A stretch of 64,000 bases of DNA from Gigaspora margarita (GCA_009809945.1 WTPW01000362.1:311959-375958); one strand, 5' to 3'; shown: positions 11,700 through 23,683, counted from the stretch's first letter. The notes: generated by a model from the sequence alone, not told the origin. Translations and numbers: made by a program.

Positions 11700-14370
11700 T
11701 CACCAAAAAATTATTTGACTAAGTTTTGCTTCTAATTTAGATGAAATGTCTGAAATCCCTTTTATTTCCTCTGAAGTTTCTTCCTCCTTCTCTTTTTTGG
11801 TATTTTTATCACCATCAAAATCCTCTGCCATAAGTGTATCTTCACCTTCGAGGTGTTCCAAAAGCTTTTTAACATTTTTAAAAATCCCTTTTTTATAGAA
11901 TTCTTCACAATAAGTACACTTTCTATTATAACATATCAAATGGTATCCATGGCCGCAGATAAGAACCATTACATCTTCTTCACTAAATGGACACTTATAA
12001 TGATCACACAAATTTGGTTAGGGCAAGTATGACAAACTATACGCAGTTGGTAAGCATCATAAATCCACATCTTCTTCTGAAGTAGCAAGATGGTAAACTT
12101 TCAGCTTTTGTTTTTTTTTTTTAACTTTGGGCCACTTTTTTCACGATTATAGAATAAATTTGAAAGTATTCTAAGAGAAAAAGGCTAGTTTTCTTATCCA
12201 AAAGGTCAAGCATGAGTAGAGTATATGGATATCACTGTGTCTTATAATAATTATCTTTAAATGCTAAATTATGGTTCACTAACTAATTGATAAATAAAAA
12301 TATGTAAAATTAAAGCAAATTTTGCTTAATAATAAAAAAAGCAACCAATTTACTAATAACATAGGCTTGTTTTATTATATTTTTAACTGTTGTATTTGGT
12401 GATGTATTTGCTCTAATTCAACTGTGAGTATTCTCTACATAATATTCATTGGTGTATGGCAAATGCATTCGAATTATATCAAAAAAAGGATGATTGGTAT
12501 CCTTCCAATAAAACACATCTGATAAAAAAGCCAAAGGTGCTTTATTATAGTTTTTTCTTTTCTACTGTAAAGTGAATGTCCAAATGTGGAAAACTGTTTC
12601 CACATTCATCAAATAAACCTGCTCAAAATAAATTGCATAGATATCAAATATTGCTGGCACTATGCTATCAAGTAAATCAATTGTAGTTCAATACTCGAGG
12701 TCCTTACAAGTTTTTCCAAATTTTTCTATAATTTTGTCCTAAATTTTTATTCAACCATTTCAAGTAAATTCTAAAATGAGGTTAATTCTCTACAGGCGAG
12801 GCCTTTTTGCAAGCGTTTTACCAGAACCAAAAACAGAGTAAATAATTTCTCGAAAAAGGAATAGTGTGCTAAAAAAGCTTGTTCTCTACTATTTAAGGAT
12901 AAGTATAGCAGACCCAAAATTGGTAAGAATAGTTCAATGTCTTACGCCGGTAGTATTTCATATACAGAGCTTTTCTGACAAACAATTGGCTAGGCCAATC
13001 GGCAACAAGCGACGCAACACAGTTATTCAAATATTATGTTTTATTATTGATAGATAAAATAAGGATTATCACCTTAATATAGTCTTCAACTAAGTGTAAC
13101 ATTTGCTCATTAAATCCAACTAACTTAAGACCTTCCATTGATTGTTTCTTTCTCTGTTTTTCTAGATTGTCATTATAGTTATGCACCATTAAAGCATTAA
13201 TTCTATCAAGTTCATTAATTACTAAACAGTTTTGTGAAACCCAATATAACTGTTGTTCGAAATATAGAATATCGAATGTCCTACTATAATTATTAATAAG
13301 ATACCAACAAATTCTTGGTGCTTCAATGTTTGCTAGGTTATAGATAGATTTGTTATTGTGTACAAGTAAAACAGATTGAGATTCTAAAATGAGTTTTGCT
13401 ACGCATATAGCAAAATAGTTTGTACTAGATGTTGAAGTGGTGTCTGGCCTTCTAATTCCATGAATTGCATGATAATCATCTATGTAGTAAATGTGAGTTA
13501 ATTTTTCTAATTAAATATAAAAATAAAAATAAAAATAATTTTATTTAAATATGATATCAATATTTAAATTATTTAAATTTAATTAATAAAAATTACATGA
13601 TTTGTAAAATGTTCTTCGATTTTTATTGCATATTGACTCTGAAATTTTTTTCAAAAACTTTCTACAGTATTAGCACACACAGAATATCCAAGTTTTGACA
13701 TTGTATCAACTGCATCCCATGTTGCACCCGAAGCTATTAGATACAAGTCAACTTTTAACTTATGTTGATTGAAAATTTGTTTCGTAAGCCTGCCATCATA
13801 TAGCACAGGCCAACAACAGACTTCTTTGCTTTATTTATACTATGGGCAGAACGTTCTTTAGAAATAACTAAATTCATCATATATTTAAAAAAGCCCTCAA
13901 GTTGAGGATCTGCACTTTCAATAATATTTTCAAATTTTACGGGATCCAACTCAAGATTTGCAGATTCTTGGTGTTGTAGACGGTATAATACTCTTGTTAA
14001 TGCTTGAATTCTTGAAGCGAATGTACATCTAATATAAAATATTAAATTAAATAAAAAAACTATATACATATTTTTTTTTAAAAAAAAAGACCATTACACT
14101 ACTGAACAATTATCGTTTATCTTGGATTTGATTTTTTTTCCTAAATGCTTTTTTTTTTTTAAGGGATTTTCTTTGTTGACTACTATCAGCTTCTATAATT
14201 TTACAATAATGAGGATGACATAATTGCCTTCCTATTTCAAGATATAGATACTTCTGCAGCATTTGATTTTTATTATATTTTTCAAATACAAGCTTAGTAC
14301 TTACACGGAACTTAACATTGGTATTTGTACAATCAATGACAAAACAAGGCCCAAAATTTTTGGTTTTCAT
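11700..14370 (-). pseudogene. Large repeated glomeromycotan gene with C-terminal RING-like zinc finger, degenerate
   Basis: Read on the minus strand from 14370 to 11700. The start holds CFVIDC..RQLCHPHYCK, a likely zinc-binding segment. Next come ADPQLEGFFKYMMNLVISKE and HSINKAKKSVVGLCYMMAG (about 13920-13790). ASGATWDAVDTMSKLGYSVC follows, with a probable intron at about 13515-13600. Then come YIDDYHAIHGIRRPDT, ANIEAPRICWYLINNYS and KQSMEGLKLVGFNEQML. Near 12540-12440 I read a KAPLAFLSD..FYWKDTNHPF block followed by YVENTHS. The last 104 codons (12011-11700) carry CDHYKCPF..ICGHGYHLICYN and CTYCEEFYK, a RING-like Cys/His set, then an acidic Lys/Glu tail. I recognise this as a large family present in many copies in arbuscular mycorrhizal fungi. 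Its function is not known to me, and it may itself be transposon-borne. Frameshifts and stops break it. Confidence 0.6.
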
Positions 14371-14469
14371 TTAATTAACCAGAATTAGATAACGATATAA
14401 TCTAAAAATAAAAAATAAAAAATAAAAAATTAATAATATTGTCCAAGTATTGTCTAAATACATTATATT

Positions 14470-14705
14470 GATTTTCTATCTTGGCACGTAAAACTTGGTA
14501 CAGCACAGTAAAACTTGACACGCAAAACTTGACATGGCGAAAGTTGGCAGGCAAAAGTCAGACAGTAAAACTTTAATCAAGGCAAAACTTTAATTAAAGT
14601 GAAACTTGACATAGCGGAACTTGGCACAAAACCTTTAAGTACAGTAAAACTTTGACCACAATGGGATTATAGAGAAATTTTGCTCAGTAAAACTTGAACC
14701 TTGAT
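14470..14705. repeat. Degenerate minisatellite of AAAACTTGGCAC-type units
   Basis: About a dozen imperfect units centred on the word AAAACTTGRCAC, varying to AAAACTTTAA, follow each other. No coding content. It lies just upstream, in the minus-strand sense, of the large degenerate gene. Confidence 0.6.
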
Positions 14706-15231
14706 GTTGCAAACTTTATATAAAAAGGGTTGATTCTAGTGAAAACCCTTACTATTATAAAGATTAATGATCCAGCACCTACTAACACCTATTACCACCC
14801 ATAACAAAGTTAAACTTTACCATCTAGAACTTTTGCGTGAAACTTTTTTTTCTTTTTTTTTTATTATCGTATTATAGTAATAAAATTAACTTTATATAGA
14901 ATTGTAACTAGCCAATCAAATTTAATCAGATGGGATCTGCAGATCACATGTTTTCGACCAATAAAATAGAACTTCAGTCATGCTCTTCTTGATACATACC
15001 TAATTGGTGACTCCAATCAAAGGCTAGATATTCATGATTCAATTTCTTTTATAAAAAAAAGAATATCAAGTAGAGTATTTTAAAGTTAATAACCAATCCA
15101 CTAATAGCATTATCTTTGTACACACCAACCAACTTCAAAAAATATGAATAGTTAACTCTAATAGACTCAACTCATAACATAAAACAAATAAATACAATTA
15201 TTGTTTATTTATATTATATATTTACAATAAC
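14706..15231. other. Gene-free stretch between the minus-strand gene and the MULE C-terminal part
   Basis: No gene recognised. It would form part of the 3.7-kb block that separates the two MULE halves. Confidence 0.3.
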
Positions 15232-16136
15232 TTTGGATATTGGGATATTGGGATCATTTTTTTGTAAGCAATAAGGACAGTAACACTATTGCCAAGGCAT
15301 TAATTGCAATTAAACAATTGGGACATTATTGGCAACCTATAGATTTTTTGGCTGATCAATGCCATATTGAAGCTAATAGTATTAAGATTGCCTTTCAAGG
15401 TCTTCATCATGGTGAGCAAAAGTACAATATTATTTTTTGCACTGTTCATATAATGTGAACTTGTGTAAAAAATATATCAAACAAATATCTAGCAAAAAAT
15501 AATCCAGGCAATGCACAAAAAAAACAAAAATTGGTTGTGATGCTCTCATTAAACAGACAATCAAAAATGTTCAATTCCAACTATTCAACAGTATATTGCA
15601 AGACAATCTATGAAAAATACACATTAATGGGCCTTTGGGCCTATCAATATTTATCTATTCTACTGCACGTGGCCTCTATGAATTCTTTTGAATTGTACCA
15701 TAGTGAATTAAAAAGAAAAACGTCATTGCAGTATGGTCTAATTGGTATACACTTTTAGTTTTACTTATTTTAGTTATAAATATTCATAAATTTAACTATT
15801 ATTATTTTATTTATTTGTTTTTATTAGGTGCATTCATAAAATAATTAAGCTAGATAAAAAATAGAGTTGATTTATATTATATAAATTTTGAATTCCATGT
15901 CATGAAGATTTTAATTATTGGTATTGATGATGAGATTCTTTATGACATTTACTCCCTGTTCAAAAAATGATTAATAAATTTTGCACTTTTGAAAATAGAA
16001 TTAAAAAAGGAAAAGTTTTACCAGATCTTACATTTCTCGAGTGTGATTGCTTATTTTTTTGTCAGTATTTGTTGGCATATGTTTCATGAACATTTGTATA
16101 GTGATTGATACTTGATGCATGGAAGAACTTTCAACA
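15232..16136 (+). pseudogene. MULE transposase C-terminal part, degenerate
   Basis: The plus strand encodes HFFVSNKDSNTIAKALIAIK, FLADQCHIEANSIKIAFQGL and NIIFCTVHIM. Further on it has EKYTLMGLWAYQYLSILLHV, ASMNSFELYHSELKRKTSLQ and YGLIGI. This is the MULE catalytic core: D in FLADQ, then the C/H..VH region, then E in NSFELYHSELK. A SWIM-type zinc remnant (ECDCLFFCQYLLAY, then a frameshifted HMFHEHLY) lies at about 16030-16105. The missing lead-in (about 40 residues) and the partner N-terminal part at 10765-11460 suggest both halves once formed one element. Stops and frameshifts are present, and a pogo element interrupts it at 16139. Confidence 0.65.
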
Positions 16137-16138
16137 TA

Positions 16139-17201
16139 TGCTATATATTACTGAAATTAAGCACCCCCAAAAATAAGCACCCCCTTGATTTGTATTATAT
16201 TCGAAAATAAGCACCCCTTCAAAATAAATAATTTTTTAAAATTAACCATTTTATATTTAATATAATAACAGTAATAATATAAAACTTTATTTATTTAATA
16301 TAATTTGATAAACAAAATATTTTATTCTTCATCAGTAGAATAATTACCAATATCATTACTATAACTAATATAATCATCAATATGAGTAGTATCAGTACTA
16401 AACCTATTTTCAACACTAATAACTAAATCATCATTTTTACTTTTATTTTCTTTATCAGAATTGTCTAAAGTATCTAAATTATTTGTTATGCCGCATGTTT
16501 TAAAAGATTCAATAATAATTTCATTAGAAATATTTTCCCATGAATTTTTAACCCATTCACATACATCACTTAGTATAGCTCTTTTAAGATTTCCTGCTTT
16601 TGTTGTTCTACAACCACCTTTAGCCATCCATAAATGCCATTCTTTGCGAAGATTATCTTTAAATAGTTTATTAATTGCAGCATCCAATGGCTGACAGATA
16701 CTAGTCAAGCCACCTGGAATTACTGCTAAATCAATATTAACAACTTTGAGTTTTTGCCCACAGAATATGCTGTTTGTTTTATGTATGGTAGTTTGATATT
16801 TAACAACATTTTTTCGTTTAACAACTTGCGGCATTTTTTGTTTAGAAATATAATTAATTAAACATCATTATTAAATAGATTTTTAGACCCAGATTATGCA
16901 TAATTACAGTTATGTTAGTGGCTGTCATAATATCCTAATTCAGTAACTCATTAAATTACTTTTGCGGCGTTATCATCAGGGAGTTGCATGTACCAGCCTT
17001 TTCTTGTTACCATCGGGATTGCCCATGTGATTGTGATATCATTGCATCACTGCTTAGGCTTCCTTTCGGTCCGTTGACCTCTTGAAAAAAAAATCGCAAA
17101 AAAAAAAATTTTGGTTTGGACCAAAAATGGAAAATAATTTGTTTCCAAAAATAAGCACCCCTTATAATAAAAAGGGGGTGCTTATTTTCGGTAATATACG
17201 G
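16139..17201 (-). mobile_element. pogo-like Tc1/mariner element inserted in the MULE
   Basis: The 1063-bp element is flanked by TA on both sides (16137-16138 and 17202-17203). Its ends share TATATTACYGAAAWTAAGCA followed by CCCCC. The word AAAATAAGCACCCC recurs as subterminal sites, three on the left (16153-16217) and two on the right (17148-17190), as expected for transposase-binding repeats. Inside is a reverse-strand transposase remnant. The MULE sequence resumes immediately on the right side. A 178-bp non-autonomous relative with the same ends is at 44058-44235. Confidence 0.75.
16322..16834 (-). pseudogene. pogo-type DDE transposase, C-terminal fragment
   Basis: The 170-codon reading frame carries VIPGGLTSICQPLDAAINK followed by LFKDNLRKEWHLWM. 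This is the conserved end of DDE_1 (pogo/jerky/CENP-B type) transposases, and the Asp in QPLD is the third catalytic residue. The domain with the first two Asp residues is missing. The tail (CGITNNLDTL and then an acidic Asp/Ser-rich end) is typical of the family. It lies within the 16139-17201 element and reads from right to left. The apparent Met start is not a true start. A full transposase would be roughly 400-550 residues, so this copy cannot catalyse transposition. Confidence 0.8.
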
Positions 17202-17203
17202 TA

Positions 17204-17430
17204 TTTGATGAAGCTGGACTTGAAATATATATATGCATTATGAATTAGTTGATATAGAAATATCAAAAAAAACAGAAGTTGAAAAGGCAGCATATCATAG
17301 ACATCTGGATATAAACGAATTAATAGAGAAAACACTTGATACATATTGGAGGGTCGAGATAGTGATAATTCAGAACAAACTAGTGCATTTATTAAAGAAT
17401 TACGAGTTTGCTTGGATCCTGTATTAAATG
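17204..17430 (+). pseudogene. MULE transposase C-terminal tail, right of the pogo element
   Basis: Reading resumes with FDEAGLEIY, then YELVDIEISKKTEVEKAAYH, RHLDINELIEKTLDTYWRVE, and a frameshifted FIKELRVCLDPVL at 17384-17428. This continues the MULE tail that broke off at 16136 (WKNFQH). Confidence 0.6.
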
Positions 17431-17745
17431 TTACATAAAGAGTCTAAAATTATAGTATAAATAATTAGCAAAAGTTCTTTATAAATCTCAAAAAATTTTA
17501 TGTAAAATTGATAACTAGGTTAGTTATCAGATTTGTTTTTCATTTTTTACAAGGGCTAATAGTCAATATTAGTTGCAATTATATGGTCTACAATTCTGAT
17601 GGAGATATCTGGTCAAGTTGTTGGCTATATACTGGAGGTGGATATAGTGCAAGAGTTCTGTTTTGTCTTGTTTCAAACAATAAAATAGTATTTCTTTTTT
17701 AAAAAAAAGTTTTTTTTTAAGAGTTAAGAATTATATATATATATA

Positions 17746-18072
17746 CCATAAACAGCCATATAAAAGACCCATATCAGTTATATTTTCTCAATTTTAAACC
17801 TGATAGTAGACCCGGGGGTCTATTGTACAGATAGGGGTCCAGTACTGAGCAATATAAATATAGCATATTGGTACAAGTAATACAAATTATTTTTTATTTT
17901 CAAGGTATTCGAATGTTTATTCTATAGTATACCCAGGTCTTTTATCAGTTTAGATTCTCTAGTATACCCAGGTCTCTTATCTTTTCCAAAAATCTCAACC
18001 CATACTGTAGACCCAGGAATGATACATAGGGGATCTACTATCATAGGGAGTCTTTTATATAGCTGTTTATGG
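17746..18072. mobile_element. 327-bp MITE with TA target site
   Basis: Ends: CCATAAACAGCCATATAAAA on the left and, as reverse complement of the right, CCATAAACAGCTATATAAAA. TA lies on each side (17744-17745, 18073-18074). The interior repeats the word GTAGACCC/TATACCCAGGTCT. A related element is at 60698-60963. Non-coding. Confidence 0.75.
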
Positions 18073-18336
18073 TAATAGTCATTAATCTCATCAATATAAT
18101 AATTGTTTTAAAGATCATTAATTTTATAGACCAGATTGAACTTACTAAACATTTCTATCTGCAAGTAATTTAACCCCAATAATTATTAAACCTTCATTGC
18201 TCTAACATTTAAGTTCATAAATATTTTATGGTTTCATTTTTTAACTCAGATGAGTATAAAGTATTTATTTGTCTAAGTATTTAAAATAAGCTATTGAATA
18301 TTTACTATGTAAGTTTATTTTATTCATGTTAATTTA

Positions 18337-18862
18337 CAGTAGTGGCAGAAAATTATGATACTTTTAACACTTATTAAATATGGAAATTTTTTAAAATTGA
18401 TTAAAAAAATATAAAAATTTATATATATAGTCCTTAAAATACAATTAATAATAAAAAATAAAAAAATTACCAAAAAATCAAATTTAAATTTTAAAAATTT
18501 AAATTTAAATTTAAATTTAGTAAATTTAAATTAGGTTTTATTATGCTAAAAATTAAATTAATAAAAATTTTTTATAAAAAATTTTACTAAGTTATTTTAT
18601 AAAATATTTATAACCAAACTATTAATACTTTTTGAAGAACATAAGTAAAAATTAAACCTAAAATTTAGGCTAATTTTTATTTAGCCCTAAATTTAAACTT
18701 TTTGATTTTTTAAAAATTTAAATTTAATTTTTTTTTATTTTTTTATTTTTTATTTTTAATTATATTTTAAAGTATTTATATTTAAATTTTTAGATTTGTT
18801 TAATCAATTTTTAAAAAATTTTATATTTGGTAAAAGAGTGTTATAATTTTCTGCCACTTCTG
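18337..18862. mobile_element. 526-bp foldback MITE with TA target site
   Basis: Ends CAGTAGTGGCAGAAAATTAT (left) and CAGAAGTGGCAGAAAATTAT (reverse complement of right) are flanked by TA (18335-18336, 18863-18864), as in Tc1/mariner-type insertions. The inverted similarity extends inward about 200 bp on each side through A/T-rich DNA. Non-coding. Confidence 0.75.
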
Positions 18863-19193
18863 TAGTGTCTCATATTTATTTTTTTTAATGCGATTTCGTA
18901 ATAATTGCTAAGATTGCATATTCTATTTGCACATCATATTATAAGCCAAGCCCAACGTGTTAAGCGAAATAGAGATTTTTTTGTTTTAGACTTAACAAAC
19001 GCTAGATTATGATAATAAAGGAATGCCAAATATATTACTATTTAGTTCATTTCATTTCATAAATTTAATTTTATTATAGAATATAAGTACAGATGAAGGG
19101 CTTTTTAATTTAAGTATTTAAAATAGATTATTTAAGTCATGAATATCTAATACTTAATTTATTTTATTCGCTTTAATTTAATTCATTTTAGAA

Positions 19194-19416
19194 TGCGAAT
19201 ATAATCCTCAGAAAACTATGAGTGGAAATAAGAATGTCGATAATTGTATTAAAGAATTTCAACTTAAAGCCACGAATTATGAAGATGTAATTGAGTAAAT
19301 TCCTTTAATAGATTAGAAAATATTCAAAATATTGGTGATGAACTTTTAACAATCTGGTTAGATAGTGTACTATTTGTAGAAAGCATATATAAAGAGCATT
19401 CTCAATTTAAGTAGTT
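19194..19416 (+). pseudogene. Truncated protein-kinase exon, copy A
   Basis: The frame reads CEYNPQKTMSGNKNVDNC, then IKEFQLKATNYEDVIE, then a stop. A shifted frame gives PFNRLENIQNIGDE-type text followed by IWLDS. I recognise this as the N-terminal lead of the large glomeromycotan kinase family (EWIPF..L..I..IG, then the Gly-rich loop). The Gly-loop residues that should follow IG are absent. No kinase core follows. Confidence 0.55.
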
Positions 19417-19603
19417 ATGAATATTTACTATTTAATTCTATTTTATTCGTATTAATTGTAGAATGTAAGTATAAATGATATTTTTAATTTAAGTATTTAA
19501 AATAAATAATTTCACTTTATTCACATTAATTTAATATTTTTTAGAATGTGAAATATAAAGACATTGTTTAAATATTTAAATGGAACACATGAATATTTAA
19601 TAA

Positions 19604-19790
19604 GTATACATTATTGGGCAAAAATTGTTAAGTAATAGCAATTTGCCCAATAATGGTATTATCTAGCAATTTATGATCATAATTGGTAGGGAGTCACTCA
19701 CTGAGTTTTAATTTGAATAAACATTATTACATTGTAACACATGAAAAAATAATGGCTAGAAATTTTTTTATGATCATATGAGTTTGCTGG
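19604..19790. mobile_element. 187-bp insertion in the first array unit
   Basis: Compared with the matching place in the next unit (near 20350), unit A has 187 extra bases bounded by the 4-bp word ATAA (19600-19603, 19791-19794). The insert begins GTATACATTATTGGGCAAA, contains a hairpin of ATTGGGCAAA with TTTGCCCAAT, and ends GTTTGCTGG. The sister units serve as paralogous empty sites. Class unknown. Confidence 0.65.
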
Positions 19791-19939
19791 ATAATTTATT
19801 TTATTTGCGTTTGTTTAATTTTATTTTAGAATGTAAATATAAGGGTTTTTTTAATTTAAGTATTTAAAATAGATTATTAAGTTCACAAATATCTAATACT
19901 TAATTTATTTTATTCACTTTAATTTAATTTATTTTAGAA

Positions 19940-20165
19940 TGCGAATATAATCCTCAGAAAATTACGCAAGGATGAACATGTGAAAATAAGGATGTCGATG
20001 ATTGTATTAAAGAATTTAACTTAAAGCCATGAACTATAAAGATGTAATCAAGTGGATTCCTTTAATAGATTAGAGAATATTCAAAATATGGTGATGAATT
20101 TTTAGCAACCTGGTTAGATGGTATGCGATCTGTAAGAGTCATATATAAAGAGCATTCTCAATTTA
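19940..20165 (+). pseudogene. Truncated protein-kinase exon, copy B
   Basis: Same exon as copy A with its own frameshifts. The piece IEWIPLID and a shifted NRLENIQNMVMN-like stretch are readable, and the Gly-loop residues are again missing before TWLDG. Confidence 0.5.
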
Positions 20166-20494
20166 AGTAGTTAAAAATTAATTCCATTTTATTCATGTTA
20201 ATCGCAGAATATAGTATAAATGATATTTTTAATTTAAGTATTTAAATAAATAGTTTCACTTTTTTAACATTAATTTAATATTATTTTAGGATGTAAAATA
20301 TAAAGAACATTGTTTAAGTATTTAATTGGAACACATGACTATTTAATAATTTCATTTTATTTGCGTTTATTTAATTTCATTTTAGAATATAAATATAAGG
20401 GCTTTTTAATTTAAGTATTTAAAATAATTTATTGAAGTTCATGAATATCTAATACTTAATTTATTTTATTCACTTTAATTGAATTCATTTAGAA

Positions 20495-20730
20495 TGCGAA
20501 TATAATCCTCAGAAAACTACACAAGGATAAACAAGTAGAAATAAGGATATCGATAATTATATTAAAGAATTTTACTTAAAACCATGAACTATGAAGATGT
20601 AATCGAGTGGATTCCTTTTAATAGATTAGAGAATATTTAAAATATTGGTGATGAATTTTTAACAACCTGGTTAGATAGTGTGCTATTTGTAGGAAACATA
20701 TATTAAAGAGCATTCTCAATTTAAGAGTTA
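20495..20730 (+). pseudogene. Truncated protein-kinase exon, copy C
   Basis: The cleanest copy of the lead: VIEWIPFNRLENI, one stop, then NIGDEFLTTWLDSV. The step from IGD to TWLD lacks the residues that form the ATP-binding Gly loop, as in copies A and B. So the loss predates the tandem amplification. Confidence 0.55.
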
Positions 20731-21559
20731 AATAAAATTTAAGATTATTTACTATTAATTACATTTTATTCATATTAATTATAGAATATAAGTATAAATG
20801 ATAATTTTAATTTAAGTATTTAAAATAAATAGTTTCACTTAATTCACATTAATTTAATGTTATTTTAAGATGTAAAATATAAAGAATATTGTTTAAGTAT
20901 TTAAATAAAACATATAAATATTTAATAATTTTATTTTATTTGCGTTTATTAATTTCATTCTAGAATGTAAGTACAGTATAAGGGCTTTTTTAATTTAATT
21001 AAGTATTTAAAATAATTTATTGAAATTCATGAATATTTACTTTATTCACATTAATTTAATTTAGGACATGAATATAATGAACATTTTACAAGTATTTAAA
21101 TGAAGCATAATTTTATTTTATTCGTGTTTATCTGATTTTATTTAGAATGTAAGTGCAAAGTGCTTTTTAAATAAATTATTAAAATTTTCTATTTAATTTC
21201 ATTTTATTTCCATTGATTTAATTTTTTATTTTAGAACGTCTTAGAATGTAAATATAAAGGGTTTTTTAATTCAATAAAAATATATTAAAGAAGTTTATGA
21301 ATATTTACTATTAATTTTATTCGCATTAATCTAACTTTATTTCAAAATATAAGTATAAAGAACATTTTTAATTTAAGTATTTAAAATAAATTATTGAAAT
21401 TTATGAATATTTACTCATTTTATTCATGTTAATTTAGTTTTAATCTATTATATAAGCTACTGATGTCCATGAATATTTATTACTCAATTTTATTTTATTT
21501 CTGTTTAGTTCACAAGTATAAAGGATATTTATTGTGAATATTTACTATGCGATTTCATT

Positions 21560-23240
21560 AATAAATAAAAAATATTTCTTTAGAATATATATATATTGTA
21601 ATAAAAATAATATGAATGTTGCATGGTACTTAGACATGCAATTCTGATATAATAACTCAAGAGTTGTCAAATAAATTAATTTGCGCATTACAGCCATAAT
21701 TTATTGGCTTATATTCAATAATCACTAAGCGGATGGGTCAAAAACTTGTATAAGTTATTATTGAGCTTAGGTTTTAAATAAAACTATTCTAATGAAACCA
21801 GTTTTATTTTAATATGTAAACCAATTAATACCAGTTTTAATATATGAAATATAAACTGGTTCTGAGCTCTAGCCATTGATTGGCCCAACCTTATGACTGA
21901 TTTTCTGGACTTATATTGATAATCGGCTGATTACATGATTGCACCTGCTTTAAACGACCCCTTTTTTGAAGGAACATCTGTTATTAATGTTGTAAAACCT
22001 TTATTTTATTATGTGAGAAAATGTATTAATATTCAAGATCCATTAGGGTGATTTAGAATCAATTTCGAATAAATTTAGTGAATTTATGAAATAAGCAATC
22101 TAAATTCTATTTTTTTTTAATATGATAATAATATATTATCATCTGATTTCAGAATTTTAAAACAAAAATAGGATTTTTAAATTTACTGCTTATTTTCGAA
22201 ATATGTTAATTCAAAATACCTTATTAAATACAACTATTGAAATTGTTAAAGATCATTATTGGCCAAAAAACTTTTAGTTTATGAAATCGTATCTTATTAA
22301 AATTGAGTCAAATTTGCTAGCATGCTCTGTTGACGGAATATATGAATATTTTGTTGTTTAAATCGAAAACATTTAAAACATCAGGTTCTTCAAGGCAATA
22401 TGTATTATTTACCGATACTTACTTCACTGATAGCTTAGTTTACCGGCAATTAATTTATAGTAAATTTAAAAAATAAGTACTATAAAGTATAAATTCATAT
22501 ATAATGCATTTTATTACACATAATATCCTTGATCAAATATTACATAAATTTAAAGCTAAACTATTTTTTTATAAACTATATATCCATACCAGTTTGCTGA
22601 TAGTAAACTTTTTTTTGAGCTGAAAAAAGTTTGCTCAAAGAGTACAAAAAAAATCAAGTCGCTCAATGTTATATCATTAATATTTATAAATAACTTACTT
22701 TTCAACAAATAGAATTGTTTTTTCACAATCTTCGCCAAATTTGTTGTCAACATGACAAATAACCTTATAAAGCTTTATTAAAAAAATCGTACAAATTGGA
22801 ACAACTTTTTGAAAGCTCATCTGTATTACAAACTTTATATTCCGAATTGTGCCTTCGTTGCAACACTATTATACCAAATTTTTCTAAATTTAATTAGACA
22901 ATCTCGTTCCTAAATTATCTCCGGTTTGATGAATTTAATAATTTCTTCGATCTTACCAATATAAAAGATTTTTGAAGGTACAAATAATTTAATATTTAAC
23001 TTTAGAGTTACATGAAAATGCTGATTCATTAGTATCTTCAATATTCATAAATTTTCTATTCGATCAAAAGATGATTGAACAATTTAGTTTTTTTGATTAT
23101 TATGTTTTTTTTGAACAAAATTTGATGGACACACTAAATTGAAATCATTATAAATATTTTTTATTTTATTAGGTTAAGTTATATACAACGCATGTGATAT
23201 GTCACTAGATCATCCCTGCATCGATAAAGTTTTTGTTTTT
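21560..23240. other. No recognised gene; weak coding-like stretch
   Basis: No family was recognised on either strand. On the plus strand, around 22560-22900, a frame with few stops reads TIYPYQFADSKLFFELKKVC and NVISLIFINNLLFNK. It looks coding-like but cannot be assigned. An AACCAGTTTTA / TATAAACTGGTT inverted pair lies near 21798-21862. Confidence 0.25.
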
Positions 23241-23258
23241 TTTAGCTTAGGTTAGAGT

Positions 23259-23438
23259 AGAGGTTGGAACCGGTTTTAAAAATTTGGGTTTATCACATCA
23301 AAATTCGGGTTTATCACACCAAAATTCGGGTTTATCACATCAATTACTAATAATTCATGTGATAAACCCGAATTTTGGTGTGATAAACCCGAATTTTGAT
23401 GTGATAAACCCAAATTTTTAAAACCGGTTCCAACCTCT
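23259..23438. mobile_element. 180-bp perfect palindromic element with 10-bp target duplication
   Basis: Two perfectly complementary 82-bp arms surround a 16-base loop. Each arm holds three direct copies of a 21-bp word of the type TTTATCACAYCAAAATTCGG plus G (the innermost copy is partial). The outer ends are AGAGGTTGGAACCGGTTTT. AGGTTAGAGT is repeated exactly on both flanks (23249-23258, 23439-23448). The arm identity indicates recent insertion or arm homogenisation. Confidence 0.85.
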
Positions 23439-23683
23439 AGGTTAGAGTGAGTACCTATGTTAGAGTCAAAGTTTGGTGGTTTTATAGTAAAATCACTTTT
23501 TTGTTAGAGTATGAAAGGTAGTTTTTGATCCTGAAATCCTGAAATCTGATTGGTTTGCATAATACAAGCTATTATCACTTATGCGACAAATAACTTAGCT
23601 CTTATTTTATTTATTAAAATTAAATAGAGATATATATGTATATATATAATAATAAAAATTATATATAATAATAATAAATTATA

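Larger units (their letters stand above)
19050..21560 (+). repeat. Tandem array of 555-bp units and shorter derivatives
   Basis: Units carry AATTTAAGTATTTAAAATA, TTCATGAATATYTA and TTAGAATGYRARTATAA. Three full units include a truncated protein-kinase exon, starting at 19194, 19940 and 20495. The second spacing is 555 bp. The first is 746 bp, which equals 555 plus a 191-bp insertion (187-bp element and 4-bp duplication). From about 20880 to 21560 only the non-coding words repeat at roughly 100-bp steps. Confidence 0.75.
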
